Assembly: GCF_018811945.1 (NCBI RefSeq)
Contig: NZ_JACRVU010000004.1
Coordinates: 1-64,000, forward strand
Direction of reading: 5' to 3'
Length of the DNA stretch: 64,000 bases
DNA from: Gluconobacter sp. P1C6_b
GTDB taxonomy: Bacteria > Pseudomonadota > Alphaproteobacteria > Acetobacterales > Acetobacteraceae
The position numbers and the translations under genes are program-made. The first letter of the stretch is position 1; each line of letters opens with the position of its first letter. The notes below the pieces were generated by a model, which worked only from the letters and a program-made list of their open reading frames with translations, had not been told where the DNA came from and made no database searches. This document shows, piece by piece, positions 52,045 through 61,278 of the stretch.

Positions 52045-53462
52045 GCGGAGGCTGTCTCCCGGATCAGAGTGCCGCCCAGGGAATTGGTGCGGCGCGTGGT
52101 GATGGCGACCTTGACGGTGGACCCGATCAGATGATCCGGTCCGTCGAAATGAACGGGTTGCAGATAAGGCGACCGCCCAGCGATCTGCCCGGGCTTGCGG
52201 CCCCGGTTCGTCACGAGGATTTCCTGCACCGTTCCGACCATGTCGGCATTGAAGGCGTCCTGCTGCTCGCGCAGAAGTGCCTGTAGTTCGGCCAGACGGC
52301 GATCCTTCACGTCCTCGGGGACCTGCATTGGCTGGCCGGCAGCCGGCGTACCGGGACGGGGGGAATATTTGAAGCTGTAGGCCATGGCGAAACCGATATC
52401 GCGCACGAGCTGCATGGTCGCTTCGAAATCCTCTTCCGTCTCGCCGGGATGGCCGACGATGAAATCGGAAGACAGAGCCAGATCCGGACGGGCCTCGCGC
52501 AGCTTGCGGACGCTCTCGCGGTATTCGTCCGCCGTGTGGCCGCGGTTCATGGCCTTGAGGATCCGGTCCGAGCCGCTCTGCACGGGCAGATGCAGGAACG
52601 GCATGAGCGCCGGGTTGTCCCGGTGCGCGTCGATCAGGCTCTGGTCCACGTCGCGCGGGTGGGACGTCATGTAGCGGATGCGGCCCAGACCGGGGATCTG
52701 TGCGAGCTGTTCGACCAGCCCCGCCAGCGTCGCACTTCCGCCCTGGCCATCATCGCCGTGATAGGCATTGACGTTCTGTCCGAGCAGCGTGATCTCGCGC
52801 ACGCCGCTTTCCGCCATCCGGCGCGCTTCGGCAAGCACCGAAGCGACCGGGCGGCTCGTTTCCGCGCCACGGGTATAGGGCACCACGCAGAACGAACAGA
52901 ACTTGTCGCAGCCTTCCTGAATGGTGAGGAACGCCGTGAGATTGCCCTGCGTCTGGGGAGCGGCATCTGTGGGCAGGAAGTCAAACTTCTGCTCGACGGG
53001 GAAGTCGGTCTCGATCACAGCACCACCGGCGCGTGCCGCACGGGCCACCATTTCGGGCAGCTTGTGATAGGTCTGCGGTCCGAGCACCAGATCCACATAG
53101 GGCGCACGGGAGAGGATGACCTCACCCTCGGCCTGGGCCACGCATCCCGCAACAGCGATGATGGTGCGGTCCGCACCATTGTTCATCCGCTCGTCACGGA
53201 TCTTGCGCAGGCGTCCAAGCTCGGAAAAGACCTTTTCAGTCGCCCGTTCGCGGATATGGCAGGTGTTGAGGATGACCATGTCCGCGTCTTCAGGCCGCTC
53301 AACCGGTCCATAGCCCAGCGGGCGCAGGACATCGGCCATGCGTGCGCTGTCATAGACATTCATCTGGCAGCCCCATGTAATGACATGAAGGCCCCGTGGA
53401 GCATGTCCGATGGGCGCGGTGTCGGAAGAGGCAGGCACGGCTGGGGAAGTGGAGGCAGTCAA
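52038..53462 (-). CDS. miaB: tRNA-2-methylthio-N6-dimethylallyladenosine synthase
   Basis: MiaB adds the methylthio group at A37 of tRNAs that read U-starting codons. The radical-SAM cluster is CDKFCSFC near residue 192. The N-terminal auxiliary cluster cysteines are in [15 protein letters not shown] and [14 protein letters not shown] domain ends the protein. The start is a TTG at 53462; a GTG at 53438 is an alternative and would remove eight unconserved residues. It leads the miaB-phoH-ybeY-corC unit. The 246 bases between it and plsC show no convincing gene. Confidence 0.94.
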   Translation of the reverse strand: MTASTSPAVPASSDTAPIGHAPRGLHVITWGCQMNVYDSARMADVLRPLGYGPVERPEDADMVILNTCHIRERATEKVFSELGRLRKIRDERMNNGADRTIIAVAGCVAQAEGEVILSRAPYVDLVLGPQTYHKLPEMVARAARAGGAVIETDFPVEQKFDFLPTDAAPQTQGNLTAFLTIQEGCDKFCSFCVVPYTRGAETSRPVASVLAEARRMAESGVREITLLGQNVNAYHGDDGQGGSATLAGLVEQLAQIPGLGRIRYMTSHPRDVDQSLIDAHRDNPALMPFLHLPVQSGSDRILKAMNRGHTADEYRESVRKLREARPDLALSSDFIVGHPGETEEDFEATMQLVRDIGFAMAYSFKYSPRPGTPAAGQPMQVPEDVKDRRLAELQALLREQQDAFNADMVGTVQEILVTNRGRKPGQIAGRSPYLQPVHFDGPDHLIGSTVKVAITTRRTNSLGGTLIRETASAC

Positions 53463-53708
53463 GGTCTCGGTCCGGGAATGGCAGAATCAGGCACACACAT
53501 CGGGGTAGGCATCCGCGCGGTCAAGCCTGTTCCGGGGAACGGCGTCCCGAATGCGATGGGCCGACGGATGGTCAGACGGGCCTGAATGGGTATCACCACC
53601 TCCGGACACGAAAGCCGGATTGCTGTCGTGTCGTGCTCCGAAGGTGACGCGGGGGCAGGCTTCAAGTCAAGATAAACCTGATTGTTCGCCCGGTTCTGGC
53701 GCAGATTT

Positions 53709-54665
53709 TCAGGACCCGGTCACTTTCGGCTCACCGCGACGCAGCTCTGCGGCACCGTTGTTGACGGCTTCGAAGGTGGCGCGGGACAGATCCTTGCGGG
53801 AGCGGAAATCATCCGGCGTGATCGGGTCATGCAGCATGAGCGACGCGCCCATGGAGCGCCACTGGCCGAAGGACCACAGATGCGGCGCAAGGTCCATGTC
53901 GCCGTACCATGAGAAGACGTTCCGACGGCTCCGACCGACCGGCAGGCCTTCAAGGCTGTCATAGACGACGGAGACGGGCTGGATCAGGACAGGCGGGGCC
54001 TTGGGCATGCCGACCTGTTCCAGACGGCCGGGTTTGGCGACGGCAAAGAACGAGGACAGGAACGGCAGGACGCGCGAGCCGTCCGAAGATGTGCCTTCGG
54101 GGAACAGCACGATATCGTCGCCATCCCACAGGCGCGCAGCCATGTCATGAAGCTCGCGTCCGGTTTCCTGACGGTTGCGGCTGACGAAAATGGTGCGGCC
54201 CAGTCGCGAGGCTGTCCCGATGAGGGGCCATTTGCCGACTTCGCCCTTGGCCACGAACACGACGGGCAGGGTGCTTCCGATGATGGCGATGTCCAGCCAG
54301 GAGCAGTGATTGGCCACGAACACGACCGGCCGCTTGCCTTCGCGCACGTCCCGTGCCGTGCGCACGCCTCCGGCACTGTGCCCGATGACCCTGATCCGGA
54401 TGCCGAGAATCCGGCAGACACCCTTCCAGAAAATGCGGGGCATCATGATTTTGAGGCGCCCGGGCAGACGCACGAGGATCGCCTGCATGCTGCACGCCCA
54501 GAACGCCCAGATCAGGACAAGCGACAGGCGCCCGGCACAGCGCAGGCGGCTGTACAGGGTGGTCGACGTTGTCGGCCGGGAGGCCGGAAAGTCGGGTTTT
54601 CCCTCCAGGACAGGGCGGTTGTGACCGCGCCGGCCGTTCGGGGTCTTGGCATCACGATGGGACAT
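53709..54665 (-). CDS. plsC: 1-acyl-sn-glycerol-3-phosphate acyltransferase
   Basis: PlsC makes phosphatidic acid at the inner membrane. The acyltransferase motifs are HX4D in VANHCSWLDIAIIG near residue 120, GRTIFVSRNRQ, and FPEGTSSDGSRVLPF. A hydrophobic helix near residue 50 anchors it. I chose ATG 54665 over an upstream GTG at 54701. The N-terminal 40 residues are polar and unconserved. The length is 318 residues, a little long. It diverges from tamA. Ornithine-lipid acyltransferase (OlsA) is a related alternative. Confidence 0.88.
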   Translation of the reverse strand: MSHRDAKTPNGRRGHNRPVLEGKPDFPASRPTTSTTLYSRLRCAGRLSLVLIWAFWACSMQAILVRLPGRLKIMMPRIFWKGVCRILGIRIRVIGHSAGGVRTARDVREGKRPVVFVANHCSWLDIAIIGSTLPVVFVAKGEVGKWPLIGTASRLGRTIFVSRNRQETGRELHDMAARLWDGDDIVLFPEGTSSDGSRVLPFLSSFFAVAKPGRLEQVGMPKAPPVLIQPVSVVYDSLEGLPVGRSRRNVFSWYGDMDLAPHLWSFGQWRSMGASLMLHDPITPDDFRSRKDLSRATFEAVNNGAAELRRGEPKVTGS

Positions 54666-54705
54666 GGGTGCTGAGTGATACGGTTTTCGCGGGGGGGACA
54701 CAATC

Positions 54706-54753
54706 TTGTTTGTTGGCTTGTTTGTCGGCCTGCCTGTCGGGTTGTCTGCTGGG
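54706..54753 (+). repeat. Four tandem 12-bp imperfect repeats
   Basis: Four consecutive units follow the pattern YTGYYTGYYGGS: TTGTTTGTTGGC, TTGTTTGTCGGC, CTGCCTGTCGGG and TTGTCTGCTGGG. They lie in the plsC-tamA divergent region, 140 bases before the chosen tamA start. If translated they read Val-Gly-Leu repeats, but no gene is supported there. The unit may vary by slippage or bind a protein; neither is shown. Confidence 0.65.
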
Positions 54754-54892
54754 CGCTGCCGGTGCAGGGCAGTTTTCCGGACCGCTCCTGTCCGGGAGGA
54801 CTTGACAGGGAGCGCCGTGCAAGGTTCCTCGGATGGTAGCAGCCGCCTTGTTCGGTCTGCGCTCTCGTGTTCCGGTTTTCACAAGGCCGGAA

Positions 54893-57130
54893 ATGCCCTC
54901 AAGACGGATTTCAGGACGCACGGTGAAGTCAGGCCGCAGCCCAGTTTCTTTTTCTGTGTCAGTTGCTTCGATGTCCTGCATTCTGGGCATCGTGACGGTG
55001 TTCTGCGCGCCCTTGCCGGCAGAAGCGAAGGCGTCGAAAGCGGCGGCAAATACAAAGCCGGTGACGGATGGCACGTCCGATCCTGCCATTCCCTATGCCG
55101 TAACGCTGACGCCGACGAAACAGGCGGATCTGGACGCAGCGATCGCCGCATCCTCGCAGCTCAAATCCCTTCAGACGTCCCACACCGTCGGAGCGTATGC
55201 GCTCGCCGGGCGGATCCGCAGCGATTATGATCGCGTCAACAGCGCGCTTGAATCGCAGGGATATTATGCGGGGTCTGTGAAGATCAGCGTCAAGGCGGGT
55301 GCGCGGACCGTGGATGGCAGGGATCCGTCCCTCCCGGATATTCTTAAGGCGCTCGGCAAGAACCAGAAGGTCGCGATTACGATTTCGGCCACGATCGGGC
55401 CGAGGTTCAGTCTGGGAAATGTGGCGCTGACCACGCCGCCACAGGAAGCCCCCGCCGCATCCGTTGCAGCACCTGCTCCGACGACACCCACGGTATCCGC
55501 CATGTCGCAGCCTGCGCTGAAAGCGCCCGTTGTGAAAACATCCGCTGCAAAAACGTCCGCCAGCGGGACTCCGGACCAGAAAACTGCGTCCCCGACACCC
55601 GCGACCACAACAGTTGCCGCGACATCCGAGCAGGCGATTGCCCAGGCGCAACCCGTCACGCTCCTGCCCGAAGAGCGCAAGGCGTTCGGCCTGACTTCGG
55701 GGCAGCCTGCCGTTGCGGCGGATGTCCTGGCCGCACAGAACAGCCTGCTCAACCAGCTTCAGGAAGAAGGCTATGCCACGGCGAGTGTCTCGACCCCTCT
55801 GGCCTATCTGAAGCCCCAGACGCATACGCTGGATATCGTGTTCCGGGTGAACCGCGGGCCAAAGGTGGTGATCGGCCCGATCAGCATGACGGGGCTGGTG
55901 CATACCAGACAGCGCTATCTCATGAACCGGCTGGAACTGAAGGAAGGCGAGCTTTATCGCCCTTCCCGGATCGAAGCCGCGCGGCAGGATCTGGCGAGTA
56001 CGGGCGTTTTTGCGTCCGTTCAGGTCCGCAATGCCCCGCCGATCATTACCCTTCCGCCTTCGCGTACCCTCATGCCCGGCATCCTTCAGGCCATGCCGAT
56101 CGAATTCGGGTTCAAGGAAGCCAAGCGGCGGACCCTGTCTGCCGAAATCGGATACTCGACCGATCTCGGCGGGCGCGTTGGTGTGAGCTGGACGCATCAC
56201 AACCTTCTGGGCAATGCCGAGCAGCTTCGTCTGACGGCCCTGATCACGGGGCTTGGCGGCTCCGCCCAGCAGGGGCTGGGTTATGACGTCTATGCGGACT
56301 TCATGAAGCCGGATTTCCTGTCCAAGGGGCAGAACCTGAGCGTGCGTCTCGAAGGCATCCGCCAGCTTCTCTATTCCTATCACCAGACCGCCATCATCGG
56401 CCGCGCGGGGCTGAACCGCCATGTCGGAAAATACTGGAACATCTCGGGCGGCGTGATGGGGGAGCAGGAACAGATCCAGCAGTTCGGCGATACGCGGAGC
56501 TACTTCATCATCGCAGCCCCCCTGAACGCCACATTCGACAACACCCAGCTCTCCAACCCGATCGATCCGGCGACGCATGGCGTCCGCGCCTCTTTTTCGG
56601 TGACACCTTCGGAATCGCTTGAGAGCGGATCGTCCTTCTTCACGCTGCTGTCAGCGCAGGTCTCGACCTATTTCGATCTGAAGCATCTCGGTATTTCGCG
56701 CCCCGGACGCAGCGTGATTGCGGTGCGTGGCATCGTGGGTTCGGTGCAGGGCGCGTCCACCTACCAGATTCCCCCCGATCAGCGGCTCTATGCCGGTGGT
56801 CCGGCCACCGTGCGCGGGTTCCGCTATCAGGGTGTCGGGCCGCAATATGGCAAGACGAAATACGGCATCGGTGGCACGTCCATGGATGCAGGCAGCGTCG
56901 AGTTCCGTCAGCGCCTGCCCATGAATCTGGGCTTTGCCGGGTTCGTGGATGCCGGTCAGGTCGGCACGGGATCGCGGCCGGGACAGGGCACGCTGCGGGT
57001 CGGTTATGGCGGCGGCGTACGGTATTTCACGCCGATCGGGCCGATCCGCGTGGATGTGGCGCTGCCGATGAACCGTCCGGCTTACGGCGATAAATGGGAA
57101 CTGTATTTCGGCCTCGGGGAGACGTTCTGA
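54893..57130 (+). CDS. tamA: TamA-like outer membrane translocation/assembly protein (Omp85 family)
   Basis: TamA is an outer membrane beta-barrel which, with TamB, helps insert or move autotransporters and lipids. POTRA-like domains include GRIRSDYDRVNSALESQGYYAGSV in parts and GPKVVIGPISMTGLVHT. The C-terminal barrel has SLGLG-like strands, VRGFRYQGVGPQYG and the ending GDKWELYFGLGETF with a terminal Phe. A low-complexity Ala/Pro/Thr/Ser stretch of about 70 residues sits between the first POTRA and the next. I chose ATG 54893, giving a signal sequence (SVASMSCILGIVTVFCAPLPAEA); ATG 54833 is also open. It overlaps tamB by one base. Confidence 0.87.
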   Translation: MPSRRISGRTVKSGRSPVSFSVSVASMSCILGIVTVFCAPLPAEAKASKAAANTKPVTDGTSDPAIPYAVTLTPTKQADLDAAIAASSQLKSLQTSHTVGAYALAGRIRSDYDRVNSALESQGYYAGSVKISVKAGARTVDGRDPSLPDILKALGKNQKVAITISATIGPRFSLGNVALTTPPQEAPAASVAAPAPTTPTVSAMSQPALKAPVVKTSAAKTSASGTPDQKTASPTPATTTVAATSEQAIAQAQPVTLLPEERKAFGLTSGQPAVAADVLAAQNSLLNQLQEEGYATASVSTPLAYLKPQTHTLDIVFRVNRGPKVVIGPISMTGLVHTRQRYLMNRLELKEGELYRPSRIEAARQDLASTGVFASVQVRNAPPIITLPPSRTLMPGILQAMPIEFGFKEAKRRTLSAEIGYSTDLGGRVGVSWTHHNLLGNAEQLRLTALITGLGGSAQQGLGYDVYADFMKPDFLSKGQNLSVRLEGIRQLLYSYHQTAIIGRAGLNRHVGKYWNISGGVMGEQEQIQQFGDTRSYFIIAAPLNATFDNTQLSNPIDPATHGVRASFSVTPSESLESGSSFFTLLSAQVSTYFDLKHLGISRPGRSVIAVRGIVGSVQGASTYQIPPDQRLYAGGPATVRGFRYQGVGPQYGKTKYGIGGTSMDAGSVEFRQRLPMNLGFAGFVDAGQVGTGSRPGQGTLRVGYGGGVRYFTPIGPIRVDVALPMNRPAYGDKWELYFGLGETF

Positions 57131-60100
57131 TGCGTGTTCGCAGGATTCTTCTCCGTGTTGCGGCCGGTCTGGTCATCGTGCCTGCTGGGCTCGTGGCCGT
57201 GGCAGTTACGGGTGTTCTGGTCGGGATCAACATCTCGCCCGGACAGCGCCTGATCGAGCGGAAGATCGGCCCGCTGACGGGAGGCATGGTCGAGATTTCC
57301 GGGCTTTCGGGCTTCCTGCCGCATCATCTGGCGGTGGCGAAACTGCTGATCAAGGATACGAAAGGCCCCTGGATCGAGCTGGACAATGCCGATCTGCGCT
57401 GGTCGCCGCTGTCGCTGCTGCATCTGGATGCGAGGATTACGACTCTGAGCGCTTCGCGGATCGCCGTCCTGCGCAAGATGGTCTCAGCTCCGGATACGAC
57501 GCCCACAAAGCCCACGACCACCAGCACCGCGCCGTCGAAGCTGCATCTGCGTGTCGATCTGGCGTCGCTGCATGTCGGGCGCCTGGAGATCGGGCCGGAC
57601 TATACCGTTACGCCGACTGCCTTCTCGCTGGACGGTCATGCGCATATCCATAGCATCGCGCCGTTTCTGGATGGTGTTACGGTGAAGACGCTGCCGGTCA
57701 TGGACGTGGCGCTGGCCCTGAAACGGCTCGATCAGCCGGGCAGTCTGACACTGAACGTCCAGACGCCGAAGAAGCGCATTGCAGTCGGGGTACGGTTTCA
57801 AGAAGGCGATAACGGTTTTACTACGACACTCGGGCAGATGCCGCAGCTCGATCCGATGGATCTGCACCTGAACCTCAACGGGCCGCGTACGGCCGCGGTA
57901 CTGGATTTCGGGCTGGGTGCAGGTCCGATCAAGGCTTCCGCCAGCGGGACGATGAACCTGCTGACCCTTGTCGGCGATCTGCATGTGAAGGCCAATGCGC
58001 CGTCCATGACGCTGCGACCAGGCATTGCGTGGAATACGATCGCGCTGGACACAGATCTGCATGGTCCGCTGACGGCGCCGAACGGGCAGGGCGTTCTGGA
58101 TATCGATTCCCTGACGGCGGCAGGTGCGGCCATCGGGCATCTGCATGCGCAGTTCGAGGGTGTGGAAGGGGTTCCGGCACAGGATACGACCGGCCATCTG
58201 ACTGCCACGCTGGATGGCTTACGGATTCCGGGCTCCCAGCCAACACTTCTGGCCGCGGCCCCCCTGACGCTGGATGTTCTGGCGCACCCGCTGGCGCCAT
58301 CCTCGCCGATCGTGGCGAAGCTGGATCATCCGCTGCTCCATGCTGCGGCCACGGCGGATCTGAAGCCTGCGGCGAAAGGGCATCTGGATCTCGACCTGCC
58401 AGACCTGCATCCGCTGGCCGCCATGGGCAGTACGGACCTCAAAGGCAGTGCAGGGCTGCATGCTGATTTTGCCATGCCGGTTGCGAAGCAGGATGACCTG
58501 ACGCTGAAAAGCACGGGGACGCTCGCGATCACGGGCGGTCAGGCACAGGCCGTGAACCTGATCGGCAAGACGGGTACGTTCTCGCTCGATCTGACGAAAT
58601 CGCCCGCCAATATCCTGACGCTGAAAAGCTTCGGGCTGGATGGGGCGGCCCTGCATATGCTGGTGTCGTCCGTGATCGATATGGCCCATGGCAACCGGAT
58701 GCAGACAAAAGCCTCTGTCCAGCTCCCCGATCTTGCAAAAGCCAGTCCCGCCATTCTTGGCAATACGACGCTGACGGCCACGGCGGATGGCCCGACCGAT
58801 GATCTGGCGGTCAAGGCCGACCTGAACGGGGATTTCGGCACGAAACAGGTTGCGAAGGGGCCGGTGGAGCTTCATGCGGATTTCCAGCATCTGCCGTCCC
58901 ATCCCGATGGAACACTGACCGCCAAGGGCACGCTGGATCATGCACCGCTTGTGCTCGACACTGCCCTTCAGCAGGACGATGCAGGCGCGTACCATCTGGA
59001 TCTCAACACGCTGGACTGGAACAGTCTGAGCGGGAAGGGCAAACTTCGCCTGCCCAAGGGGGCAAAGGTGCCACTCGGGGATCTGGACGTCTCGATCCGT
59101 AATCTGGGCGATTTCCGGCGTCTGATCGGGCAGGCGATTTCAGGCCATCTGACGCTGGGCCTGCACACGACGGAAGCCGAAGGCGCGCCGCCTGTCGTCA
59201 GGCTGGGGCTCGATGGGATGCTGTCGATGGCGCAGGCCGCCGTCCAGTCCCTGAAGGTCAGCGGCACCATCACCAATCCCATTGACGCGCCTGAGCCGTC
59301 CCTCGTGCTGGATCTGGCCGGGATGCGCTATCAGGCCATGACGGGCAAGGCGCATGCCACGATCAAGGGCCCGCAGACCGCAATGGCCATTGCCCTGAAT
59401 GCAGCCTTCCAGAACGTGATGGACGCTCCGGCAAATATCGACACGGCGCTTGTGCTGAACGTTCCCGAAAAGACGGTGCGCCTCGGGCAGCTGACGGCGC
59501 TGGCCAAGGGCGAGAGCCTGCGCCTGAGCCGGCCCGCGGTGGTGTCGTTCGGCAAGACGATGGGTGTAGATCATCTTCTGGCAACGGTAGCCCCGCAGGG
59601 TGTCGCACCTGCGACGATCGATGTGGCGGGAACGCTAAAACCGGCGCTCGCCCTGACGGCGAGTCTGGACCACATCACGCCTGCGATCGCCAAACCCTTC
59701 GCGCCCGATCTGTCGGCCACAGGTGCGATTTCGCTTAACGCCAAACTCGGCGGGACGCTGGCCGCGCCGACGGGCACGGTCTCGCTGAGCGGGCGTGACC
59801 TGCGGATGCGGACCGGGCCTGCGGCGTCCCTTCCGGCTGCGCAGATCCTGGCCAATGTGGGTCTCGCCGGCAGCTCCGCGAAGGTCGATGCGACCCTCGG
59901 CGCCGGTCCGTCCGTCGCGCTGGCCGTGCGGGGCACAGCGCCGCTTTCCAGCACGGGTGCGATGGCGCTTGCGACCACGGGGCATGTTGATCTGTCCGTG
60001 GGCAATGCTGTTCTCGGGGCCAGCGGCATGGGAATGGCCGGCAAGGTCGGCATCAACCTCAATGTCGCCGGAACGGCCGCCCAGCCGCAGGCGACGGGAC

Positions 60101-61275
60101 AGATCACGCTGGAGAATGCCTCCTTCGATCACTACGCGCAGGGCGTGCATCTCAATCACATCGATGGTGCGCTTGTCGCTTCCGGGGACAGCATTGCCGT
60201 CAACCACATCGTCGCCCATGCCGGTCCGGGAACGATCGTTCTGGAAGGAACAGTCGGAGCTTTCCGGCCTGATCTTCCGGTCGATCTGCACATTACGTCC
60301 GAAAAGGCCCGGCCTGTCTCGAGTGACCTGCTGACCGCGACGATCAATACGGACCTGCATATTCACGGACAGGCTACGACGCGGCTGGATGTGGACGGGA
60401 AAGTCAACATTCCCAACGCCACGATCAATATTCCGGACTCCATGCCCGCCTCCGTCCCGCAGCTTGATGTCATCCGTCCGGGACAGAAGCTGGCCGCCAG
60501 TTCCGGCTCGAGCCTGATCATCGGGCTTGGCGTGGACGTGATTTCGCCGGGCGAGTTCTTCGTGCGCGGTCATGGCGTCTTCGCGGAAATGCAGGGCCGT
60601 CTGCGCGTTCGGGGTACGAGCGCGGAACCTGCGGTCAGCGGTGGCTTCGATCTCAAACGCGGCAATTTCAACCTGGGCGGGATCAACCTCAACTTCACCA
60701 ACGGGCGCGTAGCGTTCAACGGCTCTGGCGTGAACCACAAGCTTGATCCGACCCTGGATTTCCGGGCCGACCGCAACGCCAGCGGGACGCTCGCCAGCCT
60801 TCTGGTGACGGGCTATGCCAGCGCACCCAAGATCGATTTCGCTTCCACGCCCAGCCTGCCACGCGATCAGGTCCTGTCCATTCTGCTGTTCGGTACTGAC
60901 AGCCATTCTCTATCCACCACGCAGCTTGCTGAGCTTGGTGCGGCTGTGGTGCAGCTTGCGGGTGGCTCGGCCTTCGATCCGCTGAGCAAGGTCCGCAACC
61001 TGCTGGGGCTGGACCGTCTGGCCGTGGGCGGTGGCAGCGGCGTGGATAATGGAGGCACCAGTGTCGAGGCCGGCAAATACGTCATGAAAGGCGTTTATGT
61101 CGGCGCCAAACAGGCGACATCCGGCTCCGGCACGCAGGCGCAGGTGCAGATCGACCTGACGAAACGGCTGAAGTTCAACACCACGGTCGGCACCGGCGGT
61201 CAGGTCACGGGCTTCACGACGCCGGAAAATGATCCGGGATCGAGCATCGGCCTGTCCTACGGCTACAGCTACTGA
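57130..61275 (+). CDS. tamB: TamB-like translocation and assembly module protein (DUF490)
   Basis: TamB is a large inner-membrane-anchored beta-taco protein spanning the periplasm, a partner of TamA, also implicated in phospholipid transport. The single N-terminal helix is VAAGLVIVPAGLVAVAVTGVLVG, followed by many repeating short beta strands rich in Gly, Leu and Asp (LHLNLNGPRTAAVLDF, DLHVKANAPSM, GKVGINLNVAGTAAQPQATG). The C-terminal DUF490 domain holds GGFDLKRGNFNLGGINLNFTNG and SLPRDQVLSILLFG. ATG 57130 overlaps the tamA stop. The length of 1381 residues is typical. Confidence 0.93.
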   Translation: MRVRRILLRVAAGLVIVPAGLVAVAVTGVLVGINISPGQRLIERKIGPLTGGMVEISGLSGFLPHHLAVAKLLIKDTKGPWIELDNADLRWSPLSLLHLDARITTLSASRIAVLRKMVSAPDTTPTKPTTTSTAPSKLHLRVDLASLHVGRLEIGPDYTVTPTAFSLDGHAHIHSIAPFLDGVTVKTLPVMDVALALKRLDQPGSLTLNVQTPKKRIAVGVRFQEGDNGFTTTLGQMPQLDPMDLHLNLNGPRTAAVLDFGLGAGPIKASASGTMNLLTLVGDLHVKANAPSMTLRPGIAWNTIALDTDLHGPLTAPNGQGVLDIDSLTAAGAAIGHLHAQFEGVEGVPAQDTTGHLTATLDGLRIPGSQPTLLAAAPLTLDVLAHPLAPSSPIVAKLDHPLLHAAATADLKPAAKGHLDLDLPDLHPLAAMGSTDLKGSAGLHADFAMPVAKQDDLTLKSTGTLAITGGQAQAVNLIGKTGTFSLDLTKSPANILTLKSFGLDGAALHMLVSSVIDMAHGNRMQTKASVQLPDLAKASPAILGNTTLTATADGPTDDLAVKADLNGDFGTKQVAKGPVELHADFQHLPSHPDGTLTAKGTLDHAPLVLDTALQQDDAGAYHLDLNTLDWNSLSGKGKLRLPKGAKVPLGDLDVSIRNLGDFRRLIGQAISGHLTLGLHTTEAEGAPPVVRLGLDGMLSMAQAAVQSLKVSGTITNPIDAPEPSLVLDLAGMRYQAMTGKAHATIKGPQTAMAIALNAAFQNVMDAPANIDTALVLNVPEKTVRLGQLTALAKGESLRLSRPAVVSFGKTMGVDHLLATVAPQGVAPATIDVAGTLKPALALTASLDHITPAIAKPFAPDLSATGAISLNAKLGGTLAAPTGTVSLSGRDLRMRTGPAASLPAAQILANVGLAGSSAKVDATLGAGPSVALAVRGTAPLSSTGAMALATTGHVDLSVGNAVLGASGMGMAGKVGINLNVAGTAAQPQATGQITLENASFDHYAQGVHLNHIDGALVASGDSIAVNHIVAHAGPGTIVLEGTVGAFRPDLPVDLHITSEKARPVSSDLLTATINTDLHIHGQATTRLDVDGKVNIPNATINIPDSMPASVPQLDVIRPGQKLAASSGSSLIIGLGVDVISPGEFFVRGHGVFAEMQGRLRVRGTSAEPAVSGGFDLKRGNFNLGGINLNFTNGRVAFNGSGVNHKLDPTLDFRADRNASGTLASLLVTGYASAPKIDFASTPSLPRDQVLSILLFGTDSHSLSTTQLAELGAAVVQLAGGSAFDPLSKVRNLLGLDRLAVGGGSGVDNGGTSVEAGKYVMKGVYVGAKQATSGSGTQAQVQIDLTKRLKFNTTVGTGGQVTGFTTPENDPGSSIGLSYGYSY

Positions 61276-61278
61276 GCT

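Noticed and set aside
53459-53665. Possible 68-residue minus-strand protein between miaB and plsC
   Set aside because: Pro/Thr-rich, no ribosome site seen, no family resemblance; the 246-base gap is treated as non-coding, probably with the miaB promoter.
54802-54830. TTGACA as a -35 box before tamA
   Set aside because: The hexamer is perfect, but no -10-like sequence lies 16-18 bases downstream (TTCCTC there).
54959-56578. Minus-strand frame of 539 codons antisense to tamA
   Set aside because: Low-complexity Arg/Gly composition, no start signal, no recognisable domain; a codon-bias shadow.
59635-60906. Minus-strand frame of 423 codons inside tamB
   Set aside because: Same shadow pattern as above; tamB is continuous through this region.
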